Shown here: one piece after another, positions 38,167 through 52,110 of the stretch
Numbering within the stretch: the first letter of the stretch is position 1
Layout: the number at the start of each line of letters is the position of its first letter
Source: Rostratula benghalensis
Lineage: Eukaryota > Chordata > Aves > Charadriiformes > Rostratulidae
Direction of reading: 5' to 3'
NCBI GenBank assembly: GCA_013399305.1
Contig: VXAI01000020.1
Location: 3,876,545 to 3,940,544, forward strand
Length of the DNA: 64,000 bases
Made by a program: the position numbers and the translations under genes
The notes under the pieces: model-generated
The model's database searches: none
The model's input: only the letters and a program-made list of their open reading frames with translations
Told to the model about the DNA's origin: nothing

Positions 38167-41100
38167 GTAAGTAAGAGCTTGTCTCTGTGAATAGAAAGTT
38201 GGCTCCTCCAAAGCCACTCCAAAGCAGGACACATAGATATTCTACAAAAAAACAATAGCTGAAAAATTTATAATAGTTTTTTCTTGGTTGAAAGGGACAA
38301 TCTTGGCAATGTTTGCAATCTACATTTACGTGTTTTGTGCACAGAAAATGAAAATTATTTTTTTCCAAGTTTATTTATTCCCAGTTCTTTCATTCCTTCC
38401 CTCCATTCCTCTCCCCTAGTCTCCAACAAGAAAAATTTAAATGGTTAAAAAGTCCTTTGAATACAATGTGTAGAATTTAAAAATAATAGTCCTGCTGAAA
38501 GTAATTACACTTGAAAATGGTATTTTAAATAATAGATGACAAAACAAAACAAAACAAATTTATATTTTCGTATTTCTTTCTGACAAATAGGCCTCTGTAC
38601 TAAGATACAGTGTGCTTCAGTATTCTGTCTAGAATTAAAATATATGCTAAATAATATGGTAAATGAAAGTCAGTATTTAATTGTTATTTCAGTTTACAAA
38701 TCCGAACTGTTTAGTCAATCCTCTCATTCTCGGTTGCCTCAGAACTTTGAACTGAATTGCACTTTTAAACTATTTGAAACATTTAATTCTATGAAAGATG
38801 AAATAGATCAAGGTAATAATAGATCTTATATTGCATAGCTGATATGGTACATTATGTTTTACTTTATTCCTTTCAAAACCCAATCAGTTTATTCAAGAAA
38901 GCAGGTTTATAAAAAGGCTGATCCTTCCTCCACACAGCATGTCTTTCTTCATACCCATCATAGCACATGCTTGCACCTGGGAGATTGGTTTAAGATGTGT
39001 CTAGGAAACCTGCTTCACTACAAAATCGCCATGCAACTAGTTAAGCAGCTTTCATGATGCTTATACCACCAGCAGAGAAAATGCCTCCTTTTCCCATGAT
39101 AGTATTTTTAGTTATTTCACCAGGTGCTTAGAAATATCGTACATGAAGCAAATCCTAGTTTTACTGGGAGACTGTACCATGTACTATATATGAGCTTTAT
39201 GCCAGCTCAGTCTCTGTGACCAGTGTATTCATTTTATCTAATACTTTCACTTAATATTATTTTTCTTAGAGCTAAAAAAATATGAGTGAAGTTTCATTGT
39301 TTAGAAGCCTTGGTAAGCTGCTTAACAGAACTCAGTCTCTGTGGGGAGACTGTCAGAGTTTCAAATAATGAAAACTTTTGGTGAAATATATGTAATGTTT
39401 TTACCTCTTAGCATGGATTTTGTCTCCTCTTGTCTAACTTTTAGAGAAGTTTTTAATGCATGATGAAACTGGGGGGAGAAACAGCAGTTTCAGCAGCAGT
39501 AGGTAGGACAGAGGAAATTCTGGAGATCTAGTTTTGACATTCTACCTGATTCAGATATTATTCTACTTTCATGATGTGTTAGAATAGAAATCTCTGGTAT
39601 AAATAAAGAAGCTAGTGTAGTTTGAAGTGACATATAATTTGCAGTAGTAGTCAATGGTCAAAAATAATTTGTTCTTTGAAGACTAACCTTCAATTCCAAA
39701 ATGTTCAGTTGTAGTCATTCTGTTCAACAATTCCTCTGGTTTAATACTTTAACTTGTTCTGATGAGATGAAAGAGCTGGAGCATCAAAGTGGAATATTCA
39801 ACTAAATGCAGCATTATCGTGGGAGTTTGCATATTTTAAACTAATAGCTGAACTTTAATGTATACCTAATTTCTTAAGTTTTATAGATAACCTGGGGGAA
39901 AAGGAAAAACAACTGTGAAGTTCTGGGATGGGGCATGGGTATCCAGCGTTGTTTCCAAATTTGCAGTTTCAATTTTTCATTAGAGCCAGTCAAGCTTTTT
40001 CAGTTTTATAATAGCATAAGGGAAGATGTGACCCACATTATCATGTTTGTCAGTGACCTCATGTCAGAGAAGGTAGAAAAATGTTAATATTTCCTTTCCA
40101 TGCAAATTTTATGTTAAAACAAACATTTCATTCTGGTTTTCTGTCTCAGACACAAAGGTTCATGCCCATTTTAAAACCTATAATGCATTTGCTTTTAAAA
40201 TGCAGTCATTATGATGACAACATAACACAGATGGCAGATAGTGAAAGGGACAGTTTGCAAAAAAATATACACAGAAAATGCAAACTGATAAATAAATACA
40301 GTCACAAGGTCAGTTTGTATATGCCCTGTTCACATTTGTGAACACTCACATACACAGGAAGCCCCATTACAGTCAGTGAGACAATTCATCTGGATAGCTC
40401 TCAGCATCTGGAAAAGGTTAATCACCTGATAGAAATCAGTTTACAAGTGATTTGACAAAGAGAAACAAGTATTACAAAAGGTACACAGTTTACGGTAAAT
40501 AATTTCATTGGGCTCACTTCTGAGGAAGTGGTATTTCATGAAAAATGAAACAGAGTTACTGCTGAGATAAATAAATATTATCAAAAGACAAAAGGGCACA
40601 TTTGAAGGAGGATATAAATCCACATATCATAGTCAACCAAATGGTCTGTCACAGAATAGTATCCATCAAAGCAAGTTCATGATACTGGGGGAAAAATTTT
40701 CTCCTTGTAGGCTAATCAGACTTTTATCAGAGTGTGCAAGAAATCCTTGATATGCTTTTTCTCTCCCCATCTACCCTTATTCTTGTACTTTGTGTCAGGA
40801 AATGTCAACATTGTCTTCCTGTAACAGTAAGTAAAGTAGAGATTATATGTTTGCATTGAAATAATTTTATCAATAAACACGAATCTATACATCTTCATTC
40901 TGCCAACAAAAACTCCGGAAATCTACAAAAACATATCAATTCTGAAAATCATATAAGCACGACTAATGTCATATTTTAATATGTTCATATTTCAAGCCAA
41001 TTTTCTAGGGTTTTCCACACTTATTCCACTTCATTTAATTGTAAGTAAAATCTTTTTATATACATATATGTAAGTTTTATTTTATAAGAGAGATGTTTTG

Positions 41101-41992
41101 AAGTCATGATTATGGGCCTACATCTGCAGTTTATGCACAGACAGAATTTGAACTTACTTCAGACTCAGAACAGTTTACGCAGATCTGCTGGGGAAATTGC
41201 TCACTGATGTTTCTTGTCATCATAGCTTCCTTCCAGTAGTTTTCCATTGTATAAAGTTTTATTCACTTATTTTCACTGATACTGAGAACTTTCCACAATA
41301 CTGAATCTTACTAAAATATAGGATCACTTTCTCACTGCCCTCATGGTTTATTACAATGGTTTTGTACTGCTGGAACAATTATATTCTTTACTGAAAACTT
41401 AAGAAGGCTTAAGGGGTAGGAGATTTTTCATTTAAAAATGCCTTAAAATATGAGAAGAAAGAAAAATTATCACAGTTCTCAAATTTAAATTTTATCTTGT
41501 ATCTTCAGTTTAACTTCTCCTCCAAAGCTAAAAATCTTACAATCATAGCTGTTTGTTAGTCTGAACTGCTGGACTTTCAGGTGCAGAGTTCTTCCCTAGG
41601 AGAAGAGCAAATGCCCAGGGAATCCAGCAATCTCTATATAGAAACCATGAGAACTGAGGCCTCAGGCCTTTTCAGGAAAACTGTAAATATGTGTGTTCTT
41701 CATTTTGAATTACAATGAATCTAAGTTTAAAAAATTATTAAAGTTTTCCATGAAACAAAACCTTCTTCTTTATTTCCTTCACCTCTGTCTCTCACCCACC
41801 CCTAAAGAACATAACTAATTATCGCTGCAGGGTGAGAAAGCAGGAAGAAAGTGAAAGTTGTCAATGGTTTCTATTTTTATACAGAAATAAATGATATTAC
41901 CCAGTGGGACCACATAAGAATCTAGGTGGATAGACATCAGCAGTTATCTTGCACAAGGAGGAGAATCATGATTATATCCAATGCAAATTATG
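38167..41992. other. No gene seen
   Basis: Unique AT-rich DNA. An (AAAAC)n tract of about four units lies at 38540-38557. No transposon or exon recognised. Confidence 0.55.
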
Positions 41993-42054
41993 ATATTATT
42001 TTATCTATTAAATAATTAATAAATTATTATATTATTTTATCTTTTAAATAATCT
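41993..42054. repeat. 36-base tandem duplication, AT-only
   Basis: ATATTATTTTATC occurs at 41993-42005 and again at 42029-42041, each followed by TATTAAATAAT or TTTTAAATAAT, giving a 36-base period. The block contains almost only A and T. It is likely a local slippage duplication. Confidence 0.75.
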
Positions 42055-45000
42055 TTTTAAACACACTAACAATAATAAAGTGGGGAGGGATAGGGAAATT
42101 GAGATCAAGTTTTTTCCATGGCTACCAAACAATGAAGGAGTAGATATCATTAACTTTCACGAAACTACCATTCTATTCCAGAAAAGCTATTAAAATCTTG
42201 ACCCAGATGTTTACTAAAATCAGTATAAGTACATAGTGTATTGAATAAAGTATTTTGAGAGCTGAACTATTTTTGGTTGTATAACCATCTTCACTCCTGT
42301 ATGTTTCAGAAGGAAGGATCTTGATTCCAAACTCTTTTGAAATGTGAAAGAATCTTCTGAAGACTCTGTAGATCAAGATCTGCTCTTCCTTCTTGCATTG
42401 CATGCAGTCACCTCTTTGCTGCTTTTGACACACCTGCACTTTGATCCTTAGGTTTCATTTCAATGAAATAAGCAGCTTACAGAGACAAACACCATCCAGC
42501 TTTAACACAGTGAGCTCAAATGTTGTTGCTGTTGTAGCATAAAGGTCAATACAGGCATTGAAATTCATTAACATCCTGGGATAATAGTCAGGCAGATAAA
42601 TTGATCTGAGACCAGTAAAGTCTGCTGTCACCTGCAAAGCTAGCCAGCTGTAAGCAAATTTGAATATAGCCACAAAATCTGCACTCATACCTACATTTTA
42701 AGGTGCTGACCTATCTTAAAGATGGCAGTAATCTTATACACAATCCCCAGAAGTGTTAGCTATTCTGAGCAAAAATCTCATAGGAATAACTCAGTAGTTT
42801 TGACTTAGAAGTCACTGGAAGTAGCTTTTGTAGAAAAAGCCATTCAACTAGTTTGACAAAATGATAATTAATAGGGTGCTTTGTAACTTGCACTTACAAA
42901 CAGAAGGGCAAAATGACTGAGACTAATCACCAATAGGGAGATAAATTTTCCAGTGTTAGATTTCTCTTGTAAACAAACTTGGAAAGGCAATATATCTTTA
43001 GTAACCTCAACAAAATTCTTGTAATGAAGTTATTAATTCAACTAGCATCTATTTTCTGTAAAATGGAAATACTTCCTTAGGGTTTGTGTTTGGGTTGTTT
43101 TTTTTTTCCTCCCTGGGAATATTTTGGCATGGAATTGCTCATTACAGTGTTTACAGAGAGAGTTCACTTTCAAAACCTGAGTTTCTGAATAACAGTTCCA
43201 AGTACTGGCACTGGAAAGCTGAAGCAGATTGGTAGCCATTCACCCATGGAATAAAAATGGGCAGTGGTACCTGTCACCAGTCAAAATATTTTAAATATAA
43301 AGTTATGCACATTGTTTAAATATCCTGAGTTACATCCAGAAGCACTTGGATGCTTACACCAGAAAAAAATCCAAGAAATTTTATCCATATAATAAAAGTG
43401 TAAGATGAGAATCGGACTCAGAGGATTTGCACTTAAAATAAATGGTTTCCAGAATTGAGCCATTGCACAGAACGAACTCTCATCATGCACTCCTAATCTT
43501 GCTTTTTGTCTGTGAATCTCTGCAGATGGAGGACATCTTTTACTTACACTGCCCCATGCTCCATAAATTTTCCTCCTACTGAGTTACTTCCTCTCTTCAT
43601 ATTTCACCCCATAACCTTCCTTTTTCACATTATCCTGCAACCAAATCCTCCCTCTGCTCAGCACAGCACACCTCCATTCTGTGCTCACTTCAGGCTAAAG
43701 CAGAACACTTGCATCTCAGAGCTTTAGAGTTTCAATGTTTGTTCTTTAACTTTTCTCTATCACCATACAGTATGTCATTTCCCCCTAGCTATCTGTATGA
43801 GAGTAACTAGCGCTTGCTCTACAAATCATTTGCTCTTTATTCTGTATAAAGGCCTTTACAAAATGGGGAGAGAAAAAAAAAAGACAACTCTATTCTATTC
43901 TTTTTTTTTTTTTTTCCAAAAAGAAAGTCAATCATATGCTCACACTTCCTTTCTTTGAAAGATATGATGAGAGATTATACCTGCTATATGCACAGGGTCC
44001 TATAATGTTAATATGGAGGAAGGTCATAACTAGCTTTTCAAGAGCCCTGCACCCTGCAGAGCATCAGGTCCACTCACAGTGGTATTCCCAGCATTAATAG
44101 ACTGCAGAGATTTAGCTGGTCACATGATCCCTCTCAAGTAATTTTTGTCCACAGCCATGGCAAACGCTAAGCCTTTCTTGTTCACCTTTACTAACAATGA
44201 AGGGTTCAAGAGCATCCTGGAGCATAAGTGTCACAGATAACGCAAATGCAACCAGAAACCTCTGAGAAGTTCCTGTCTCTCTTATAACTCATTATCTCTA
44301 ATAATGTCACTTTGTATTATCATGTGTCTCCCCTCCGGACCCCTCTGTTTAGACAGAGGTGAGAATCCCTTTTCCAAGACTGTTCCATAAAAACTTTCTA
44401 TAGGTTTATGTAAGAAAAAGAGAGCTCCAGATCCTCAAATTTGACAGTATGGTTTGCCTTGAACTTTTCCTCTTCCAACTATCTGAAAGTGAAGTATTAA
44501 GTCAAATCAATACAATGGATATTACTTTGCCATCTAGCAAATTACAGCTAGGCTGAAATGATCTGATGTGGAGTGAATTCAGGTGGGAGTGAGACAAAAT
44601 ATTCTATACTAGAAGGCAGCAATTCTAGTTGTTAATTGATGGGTTGTTAGCATGACTTTAAACAACCTGACAGCTGGCTGGCAAGCTGATACAGTGGGTA
44701 AGCACGTATGATGTATTGATATTTAAAAAGATATAATCCACTTACGAACTATGTAATCACACTTCTTCCTGATACTTTTTTTTCTACCTATTCTTGTGAC
44801 AGTCAAGATCTAGGAGTAGTGGCAATGGAAAAGATTAAAAGGAAAATATTTTCTGCAGTCTTTCTGTTTACTTAGCCTGACAGCATTCTGAAAATACTGC
44901 GTTTTACTGTTTGTCCTCTAAAGCTCTAGTTGAAGAACTAAGTCTTGTTTACCTAGGAAAGAGATGGAAATAGCCTTTTCCTAGGTCACTGGTTGCTCTT

Positions 45001-48000
45001 CTACTTCTTCCTCATAACAATAGAGTAGAAATAAGAAAGTGCTACTTGGAAATCTTGAAAAATTGTCAGGCAGATCTAGGAATAGGGATAATTCTGGTGT
45101 TTGTTGTGGTTTTCTTTTTACGTTGTATTTACTACAGATCGAGCCCACTATTGTCTTTTCATTCACTGCTCCAAGGCTATCTGTAACTCTTGTACAAGCC
45201 CATCAGAGTGGCTTATGACTACTTCATGGTAATTTATTTATCCTTACAACTACTGTGCACAGAAGAGTATTTTATTATTTTTGTAAGTAAGGAAATGCAG
45301 CACAAAGAAATAAGCTACTTCCTCAGTGAAGTTGAATCAAACCTCCTTGGTCCAAAAATGTACACAAGCCAGGAGTGTGTGATCTCTTTGGCATTATAGA
45401 GGGCTGTAGGACTGACAGTCTCAGTCTTCTTTTGTTTCAGATCAAACAATTCATGTAGTCCAGAGCACAATACACTGATGCCAAATGAATCCCTCTCCTC
45501 CCCAGCTGATTAGTTCTTTATACTCTGAGTGACAAGTTCACACTGTACATGGGCAAATGCTTGATGCAATCTGAGATGCTGACCTGTGTCCAGTATCAGG
45601 AGTAGGATCACCTCTTTCAGAGAAGTCCTAGAGTTGCAATGAGTTACTGTTTAATGTCAATTGTCACTCATGTCTCCTTCTGCTGTGTAGTTCTGTGGGA
45701 GCTTAGGTCCATTACCTCTGAGTGTATCCATGTCACTGCCCAAGTTCAAATCAGGAGCATGCCTCAGAAGAGACATCCTACTCTATCTTACTGTTCACAA
45801 TGGAGATGTCTGAACTGAAGTTCAATACTCTGCAGCCCCTCAGAGGACTCTTATATAGCTAGTCTAAAGCAGGACCCCTGAAATGTGCCTCAGACGGACA
45901 CTGGTCATCAGTACCCAATGTTTCTGACCTCAAATCATCCTCTATGACAATGCACCATTTGATTAGGTAACACCTTCTTTCAGCCCCATACTTTGTTTTG
46001 TAACGTTTAAAATTGAATGAACACTTATTTGTACATAGGGTGGCTGTCTACTTAATGTCAATCTTATGCAGATATTCACTACACAGTCTGAATTAAAATG
46101 GATCCCCAGTGAGAACTCTTTTAAACAAACTTGATTATAAATGCATTTGGGACAGTTCTATAAGAATTATAATGGTTCTTCTAATCTAAGCAATATTGAT
46201 GGAGAATGACAGTGAGTGATCTCCCTTGCCTTTTCACTGCTAATGAAATATGTTAGTAAGAGGAAAAGCCTGATCATGTTTTCAGCAGAGTGGTAGGATT
46301 ATTTTGGTGCCAACTGTGATAAGAGAATGAATAGTTTCTAAAAGTTCTAATGTGTAGCTTGCTTGGTGAAAGTTCCATGTTCAGGGCATCTCAAAACTTT
46401 TCATGAGCTATTAAGCACGCTACCAATCTCTCTAACAAGGAATAACTGGCGGTAAAGAACTTAAAAACTTGGAATTAATATGAGATTATTCATTTCCTTA
46501 ATTTGCAGTTTTATGATAGAATTTCTCACCCAAATGAAAGTTTCATTTTTTGAGGTGAAATGTTTAAAGATGTCTGCGCAACTGCAATAAAAATATTCAA
46601 GGTGATGAAAGACCAGGAATGTGATGAGGTTACTGTAATTATTGCAGAGCTTGCAGGTACAAACCATCTGGCAGAGCTGTTAATTTCTTAGCAGCATATT
46701 CTCTATGTGTGCTAACTTTGTCAAAAGCTTTGAAAGTCAATATTCATTTATATTCTGAGCTACTGTTTGCAAAGGTCACTGTCTAAAGTGTTCACACAAA
46801 GACAGAGAGAGTAGAATAAACCTGGATGTTTATTCACATATTAGTTACCCATGAAAGGCAATTCTGAAGGTAACTGGGAAAAAAATGTACCTTCTATTCA
46901 ATAGTCCATTAAGAAACACTGAGCTGTAGCTCTTGAAGATGTCTTTAAACCTTCTGATGGGAGGATACTCTTTTATCCTGGAATTATTAAGAACTTCTTT
47001 TATTTAATACAGAAAATTACTTTTTAGTTATAAATATTTAATTTTAATATCTAATGATACATACGCTATATAGTTTCTTTCTGGAAGTGGACGAAAATTT
47101 TTCAGAGGAACAATATTCTGTCATAAATTTCTGATTTGAAATAACAATAATTCTGAGGCAAACACTGTAATTCCTAACAATTAATCTCCAACTCCCCAAA
47201 GACTCCCATTTCTACAGATTCTATAGCTCCCCAGAAAGAGAGCCTGAATTATAGTGTAGCCAGGAACAAACTAGAAACTATTTCCATTCCCTTGAAATAG
47301 GATTTCTCTAATTTTATCTGTATTCAATCACATTTCCTTTTTTACCTCTCCTCTGAAAAATAAAAATAAGATAAAAGGTGTCAATTTCATTTTTAGAAAG
47401 GAAATTTTTCTTTTCTGGCAATCTTTACTGATATCAATAGAATGTTGTGTTATATGGCCAAGTATGCTTAAAGATGCTTAAACATTGCCATGGTATGTAT
47501 TTAGATTATGTAAACACACAATGAAATCCAGTGACAGGTTTTTGCACTCTTTCTAGTCTTTTTTGTTTACCCAGTTTGCCAAAGCCAAAGGGACTCGTAC
47601 GTGTAATTACTAATTTTTCTTTTCTTTTTTTTTTTTCCCTTTTCTTCTTGAGCTTACCTATTTAATCACCTTCATGAAGAAAAGGCTTTCATCTTTATCA
47701 CAATGTGAATAGCCAACCCTGAGATAAGTTTCAAATATCTAAAAATAGATTATAAAAAACTAGGTACATGCAGATAATTATAATCTGTAAACTGAATATT
47801 TCAAAGATGTATCCACCAGGATTCTAAATGCTTACAAGAAAAAAAAATCTTTATTTTGTCCAAGTACAAGTAATTCTCAGTTAAAGGCTTCTATCCATCC
47901 AATATCCATATCTGAAAGGCTCATATGTAGTGAAATATGTTAAAAAGTGTGAGTGAAAATAAGTAACTGATTTTTTCAACACAACTGGCATATTCTGCAG

Positions 48001-49795
48001 AACACACATTTTATAATAAAAATCCACACTTAAGTAAAATATAAAAAGTTAATTTCAAGCTAAATGTTTCAGTTAACACCAGAATAAGGTTTAGGAAAAA
48101 ATCAATTTAAACATATTTTTCACCTTTGCTATGATGGGTTTGTTGTTCATGCCTATTGATAAAAACTCTGAGTTTCAGCATGAAGGATTCCTGACTCAAA
48201 CAGCTTATAGGAATGAGAATTATAAAACAATGAGTTATATAATGAGTGGAAGAAGGGATGGACATAAAAAGAATGAACAGTAAATACTATTTTGGATGTA
48301 TAGTACGTGTTTCCTTAGTGGAGTAAACCATAAAAAAATTGGAAAGCAAAAGGAATAGAAATAAGGATGGACAGGAAAAGGGAAAGAAAAATGTGTATGG
48401 AATAAATTTAAGGAAACTGAAAAATACAAGATCAAAATATGACAAAGTGCACTTAGGATTCTAATTTTTTTATTTATTTTTTTTAACTGAACAAAAGCTA
48501 TGTAGTTGCCGCCATTGGATGTATTCATCTGTAGTGGAATCTTTGTAGATTTGGTCAGGTCATTCACCTTTTTGTCTATATATGTGGTCATATTCTAGGC
48601 TTGATAAAAACAGGTCTAATGCTAACACTCTTTGTACTTTTTACTTTGCTACATTTTGTATGGTTATATAATGTACATTAGCAATAGATTCAAAAATCTC
48701 CACCTGAAAAAACGATGAGAATTTTAACTAACACAGATAGCTAAAAAGAGTGAAAAATTAAACATTGAAAATGCTTTTATAAGGACTTTGGACATATTCA
48801 CTCACAGTGAAACTGTGTTATTTCCAACACATAGTCAGTTTAAGAGTGTTTTTTCAGGAAAGGATATGTTGTAAAAAGTAGTTTGGACCATTAGTTTTTG
48901 GCATGATTTACGGGCCTGCAGGTTGATTGCAGTGAGCCTGCATTATCCTCTACTGATGCAAAGGATGTTCGTACAATATAAGTGGTTAACTCCAACCAAT
49001 GGACAGCAATATCGCATGATGGGAAGTATGGGAAAGCACAATAGTTCTGCCCATGTGTGTGAGAGAATAGAATGGAGGTTACCCAAAATGGCAACACAAT
49101 AAGTTAAGGTAATAGCATTAAATATTTTTGTTACACCTCTGATTTAAAGGTAACTTTAGACCTGCTTTGAAGGAGACAGATTGATTATCTTATTCATTCC
49201 CTGGAAAACAAACACAGAATGGATCCCAACACAAAGGTTTTGCCAGGACAGTTTAGGCTCCCTAAAGAGCCACCAGGGCTAAATCTGTGCCTTCTTTCTA
49301 GAAACAGGAGGATAATTGGGAGAGATGTGTGAATGTTTATAGGCAGACTTGGCCAATCTAACTAGCTTTGGCTCTATGTTGATGTCAGCGATGCTTGTGA
49401 CAAAGAATAGGCAGTGTTGATGAGTTAAATGACACTGAATGATAACATTAACAATTTTTCCTCATGTGGGTTTTCTTAGAAAAAGATTGCAAATTACTAC
49501 CTGCCAAGACAGCTGGTTATCCAGACCAGATGCAGTTTGATTGTCCTTTCATTATGAGTATTCTGATAATCTAGTCTAAACCCATGCAACATCAGACTAC
49601 TACACAAAATCTGTGCAATTCAGAAATGTACAAATTATATCTTACGCAAAATGACTAATTGGATTGTTTGGGCAGCTTACATATTGCAAAATATACAGCA
49701 AAATACAGTTTTTTGCTGGACGTCCATAATTTTTCAGCCGTCGGAGTGAAATGCTTGCATAGATTTACAGCCTAATCAGCTAAACCAGAATTTTA
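42055..49795. other. No gene seen
   Basis: About 7.7 kb of unique DNA with poly-T runs at 43901-43916 and 47620-47637. The 43500-45980 part has a slightly higher GC content, but I find no exon with matching splice signals or family resemblance, no CR1, and no LTR. Confidence 0.5.
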
Positions 49796-49890
49796 GGGAA
49801 AACAAAACAAAACAAAACAAAACAACTGACCAACAAAAAAAAAAAAAGGAAACCTCCAACACCAAACCCAATCACACCAAAACAAAACCC
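49796..49890. repeat. (AAAAC)n and A/C-rich tract
   Basis: Starts with five to six AAAAC units, continues with a run of 13 A and ends in CCAA/ACCAAA-type low-complexity. Strongly A/C-skewed on the plus strand, resembling the tract at 5410-5503. It may descend from a retroposon tail, but no body is visible. Confidence 0.85.
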
Positions 49891-51910
49891 ACTCTAATGC
49901 TGTGATGGAAAGATAATTAACTGTTGTAGCATCCTATGTCAATAATAGCCAAAATAAAGAATAATCTGCAAAGAAAGCAACAAATAGCATAAACTATGGA
50001 AGAGAACAGGAGAAAGGACTTTTGTCTTTCATACTTGCAGCATAAGTTAGACTGGAAATTACTTTTCTTTCTGCTTTACAATGAAAAATAACCTCCTGGG
50101 CAGCAGATTCCAAACATGAAGGAGTGGACCAAAGAGAAGCTTGTCAAATTTTGTGACTGACAGAGAAAACAAAGAGGTCAAAGGGATATGGATGAACCTA
50201 TTAGAAAGCAGTATCTATATACAATGTGACAAAAGACAGCAGCACTGGTGAAATAAAACATAGGCAGCAGAGTATCAATATACAATTTTGTTTCTTTAGA
50301 TAGTAAACATTCGTAGAAAGATCTGCCAAATAACAAACTGTTTCTTAAAGCTTTTGCCAGAATTTTTAGGAGGTTGTTCTAATAGTAATAATAATAATGA
50401 TAATAAACCCCCCCAGATCTTTGCAGAAAGTATTCATGGGAGCTGTGAAATAGCAATTAATTCTTTGCTAGAAATGGAGAAGGTATACAATTATATATGA
50501 GAAGCTACATTTGTTCAAAGGAACTTCTTCCAGTAGCTGAAACAACAAACCATAAGCCATACAATAGAGAATGTGAAACATAGCTAAAAAACTGTGGCTA
50601 GTTTCCATACTTACTATAAACATGTGTCAAAGCTAGAAAAGGGCTAAACAGTTGGATGCAGTTCCTTTTTTCCTTATTTTTAACAAAGGGACCTTGTTAC
50701 TTCTGGAAATTATTGTAGAAATAATCACTTTGAAAATTGCTGCAGAATTTCAATATAGGCAGAAAAGGAATAGTATTGTTAGATCTATAGCCTGTGGATG
50801 AAACCTCTGAAGTACAAAAGGAAGGAATGTTATTTTGTCATGGATTGTACTTACACATTTGATATCATATTGCTCTTTCGGAAAACTGCAACTGGATGGA
50901 TTTTCTGAAAATATCCTAAAATTGATACAAAATGTCTGCGGAAATTCTTATTAAAAAACATGAGCAAAGTAATTGGTTTAACTCAAGGGTAAGTATAAGA
51001 CAAGGTTGACCCTCTTTACTATTATGTAAATATACTGACCCTCTTTAAATACTATGAAGAAGAAATCTTAAGTAAAAAAACAGACAAACTCAAAAAAAAA
51101 AAATATTATTATTAGGTGGAAAGAATAGTCATTTTTTTCTTGATTGGTTATATTGCCCTGAGTGGACTTTGCACAGGAAAATCAGGAAAAGAACAGCAGA
51201 AACATAATAATCAATTCTCTAGGTGTGTGGAAGTAAAAAAAAATTTTAAAAAAATGGTTGCAACTCAGTGCAAAGACACAATGAACTATGCCAAGGTCTT
51301 TGAATCCAATACTGAATGACACAATCAGCGGGGATGCTAATCACTGGGAGAGCTGTAACTCTCAAGTGCAGCTCTTGGGAAAATCTGCAACATTTGGAGA
51401 CATGAATATACTACTGTAACATCTTGTAAAGAAGAAATGAAAACCTTTGTCTCTGGTGTTATTTCTGCAGGTATAGGGATGTGAACAGTAAAAGATCAAG
51501 TGTCAAGCAGTTTTCTGCCCTGGTGTGCCATTACTTTCAGACATAATAAAATCTATGTCATACTTCTAGAGTTCAGGAGTCACCCACAATTATTGTGGAT
51601 CTGAGTGATGCTTGATATACAGTTACTAAAAAAACCCACTGCGGATAGTCAGAATCAGCTAAACACCATCAACTATGTAAATTTTAGTTGAACAATTTAA
51701 ATTCGAAAAGGAATCGTGACTACAGTGATAATGTATTCAGACTGATTTTGCCCATGTAGGAATACTATTTATGCTGTACTGTCTTTCCAGATACTGTTTG
51801 ATTTGCAAAGTTAAACATTTATGTCAGTTATTGATATAATTATTCTGTGTCTTTGGAGAATTAGTGAGCACTGATCAATAGTTTTGGGGTTAATCAGTAC
51901 TTTACTTCTT
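49891..51910. other. No gene seen
   Basis: Unique AT-rich DNA. It includes an imperfect direct repeat at 51007-51047 (TGACCCTCTTTA twice, 29 bases apart). The open frame at 51116-51319 begins with GTG, not ATG, and is rejected as a gene. Confidence 0.5.
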
Positions 51911-52110
51911 GATTCCAGTTAAATTTAGTTCAATTAAACAGAATTGATGCTAATTACCGTCCTGATTAAGCAGTGGTTATTACCATATTACCATTCACTA
52001 TCAGTAGGCTAAATCAGTTTCCCAAGAGACATCTCAATAAAGCAGCTACAGTGACATAGCATGCCCCAATTAAACAGTGTACATTGTGATAACATATTTA
52101 CATAGAATTT
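51911..52110. promoter_or_regulatory. Candidate conserved noncoding element (inferred from texture)
   Basis: Non-repetitive block with GATGCTAATTACCG, CCTGATTAAGC, CATGCCCCAATTAAAC and ACATTGTGATAAC. Several homeodomain-like and one SOX-like core cluster here. No conservation data can be seen from a single sequence. Confidence 0.2.

Noticed and set aside
51116..51319. Open frame that looks like a small secreted protein with an N-terminal hydrophobic segment
   Set aside because: Its first codon is GTG, not ATG, which is not a normal vertebrate start. The region is AT-rich with poly-A runs and no splice or Kozak support.
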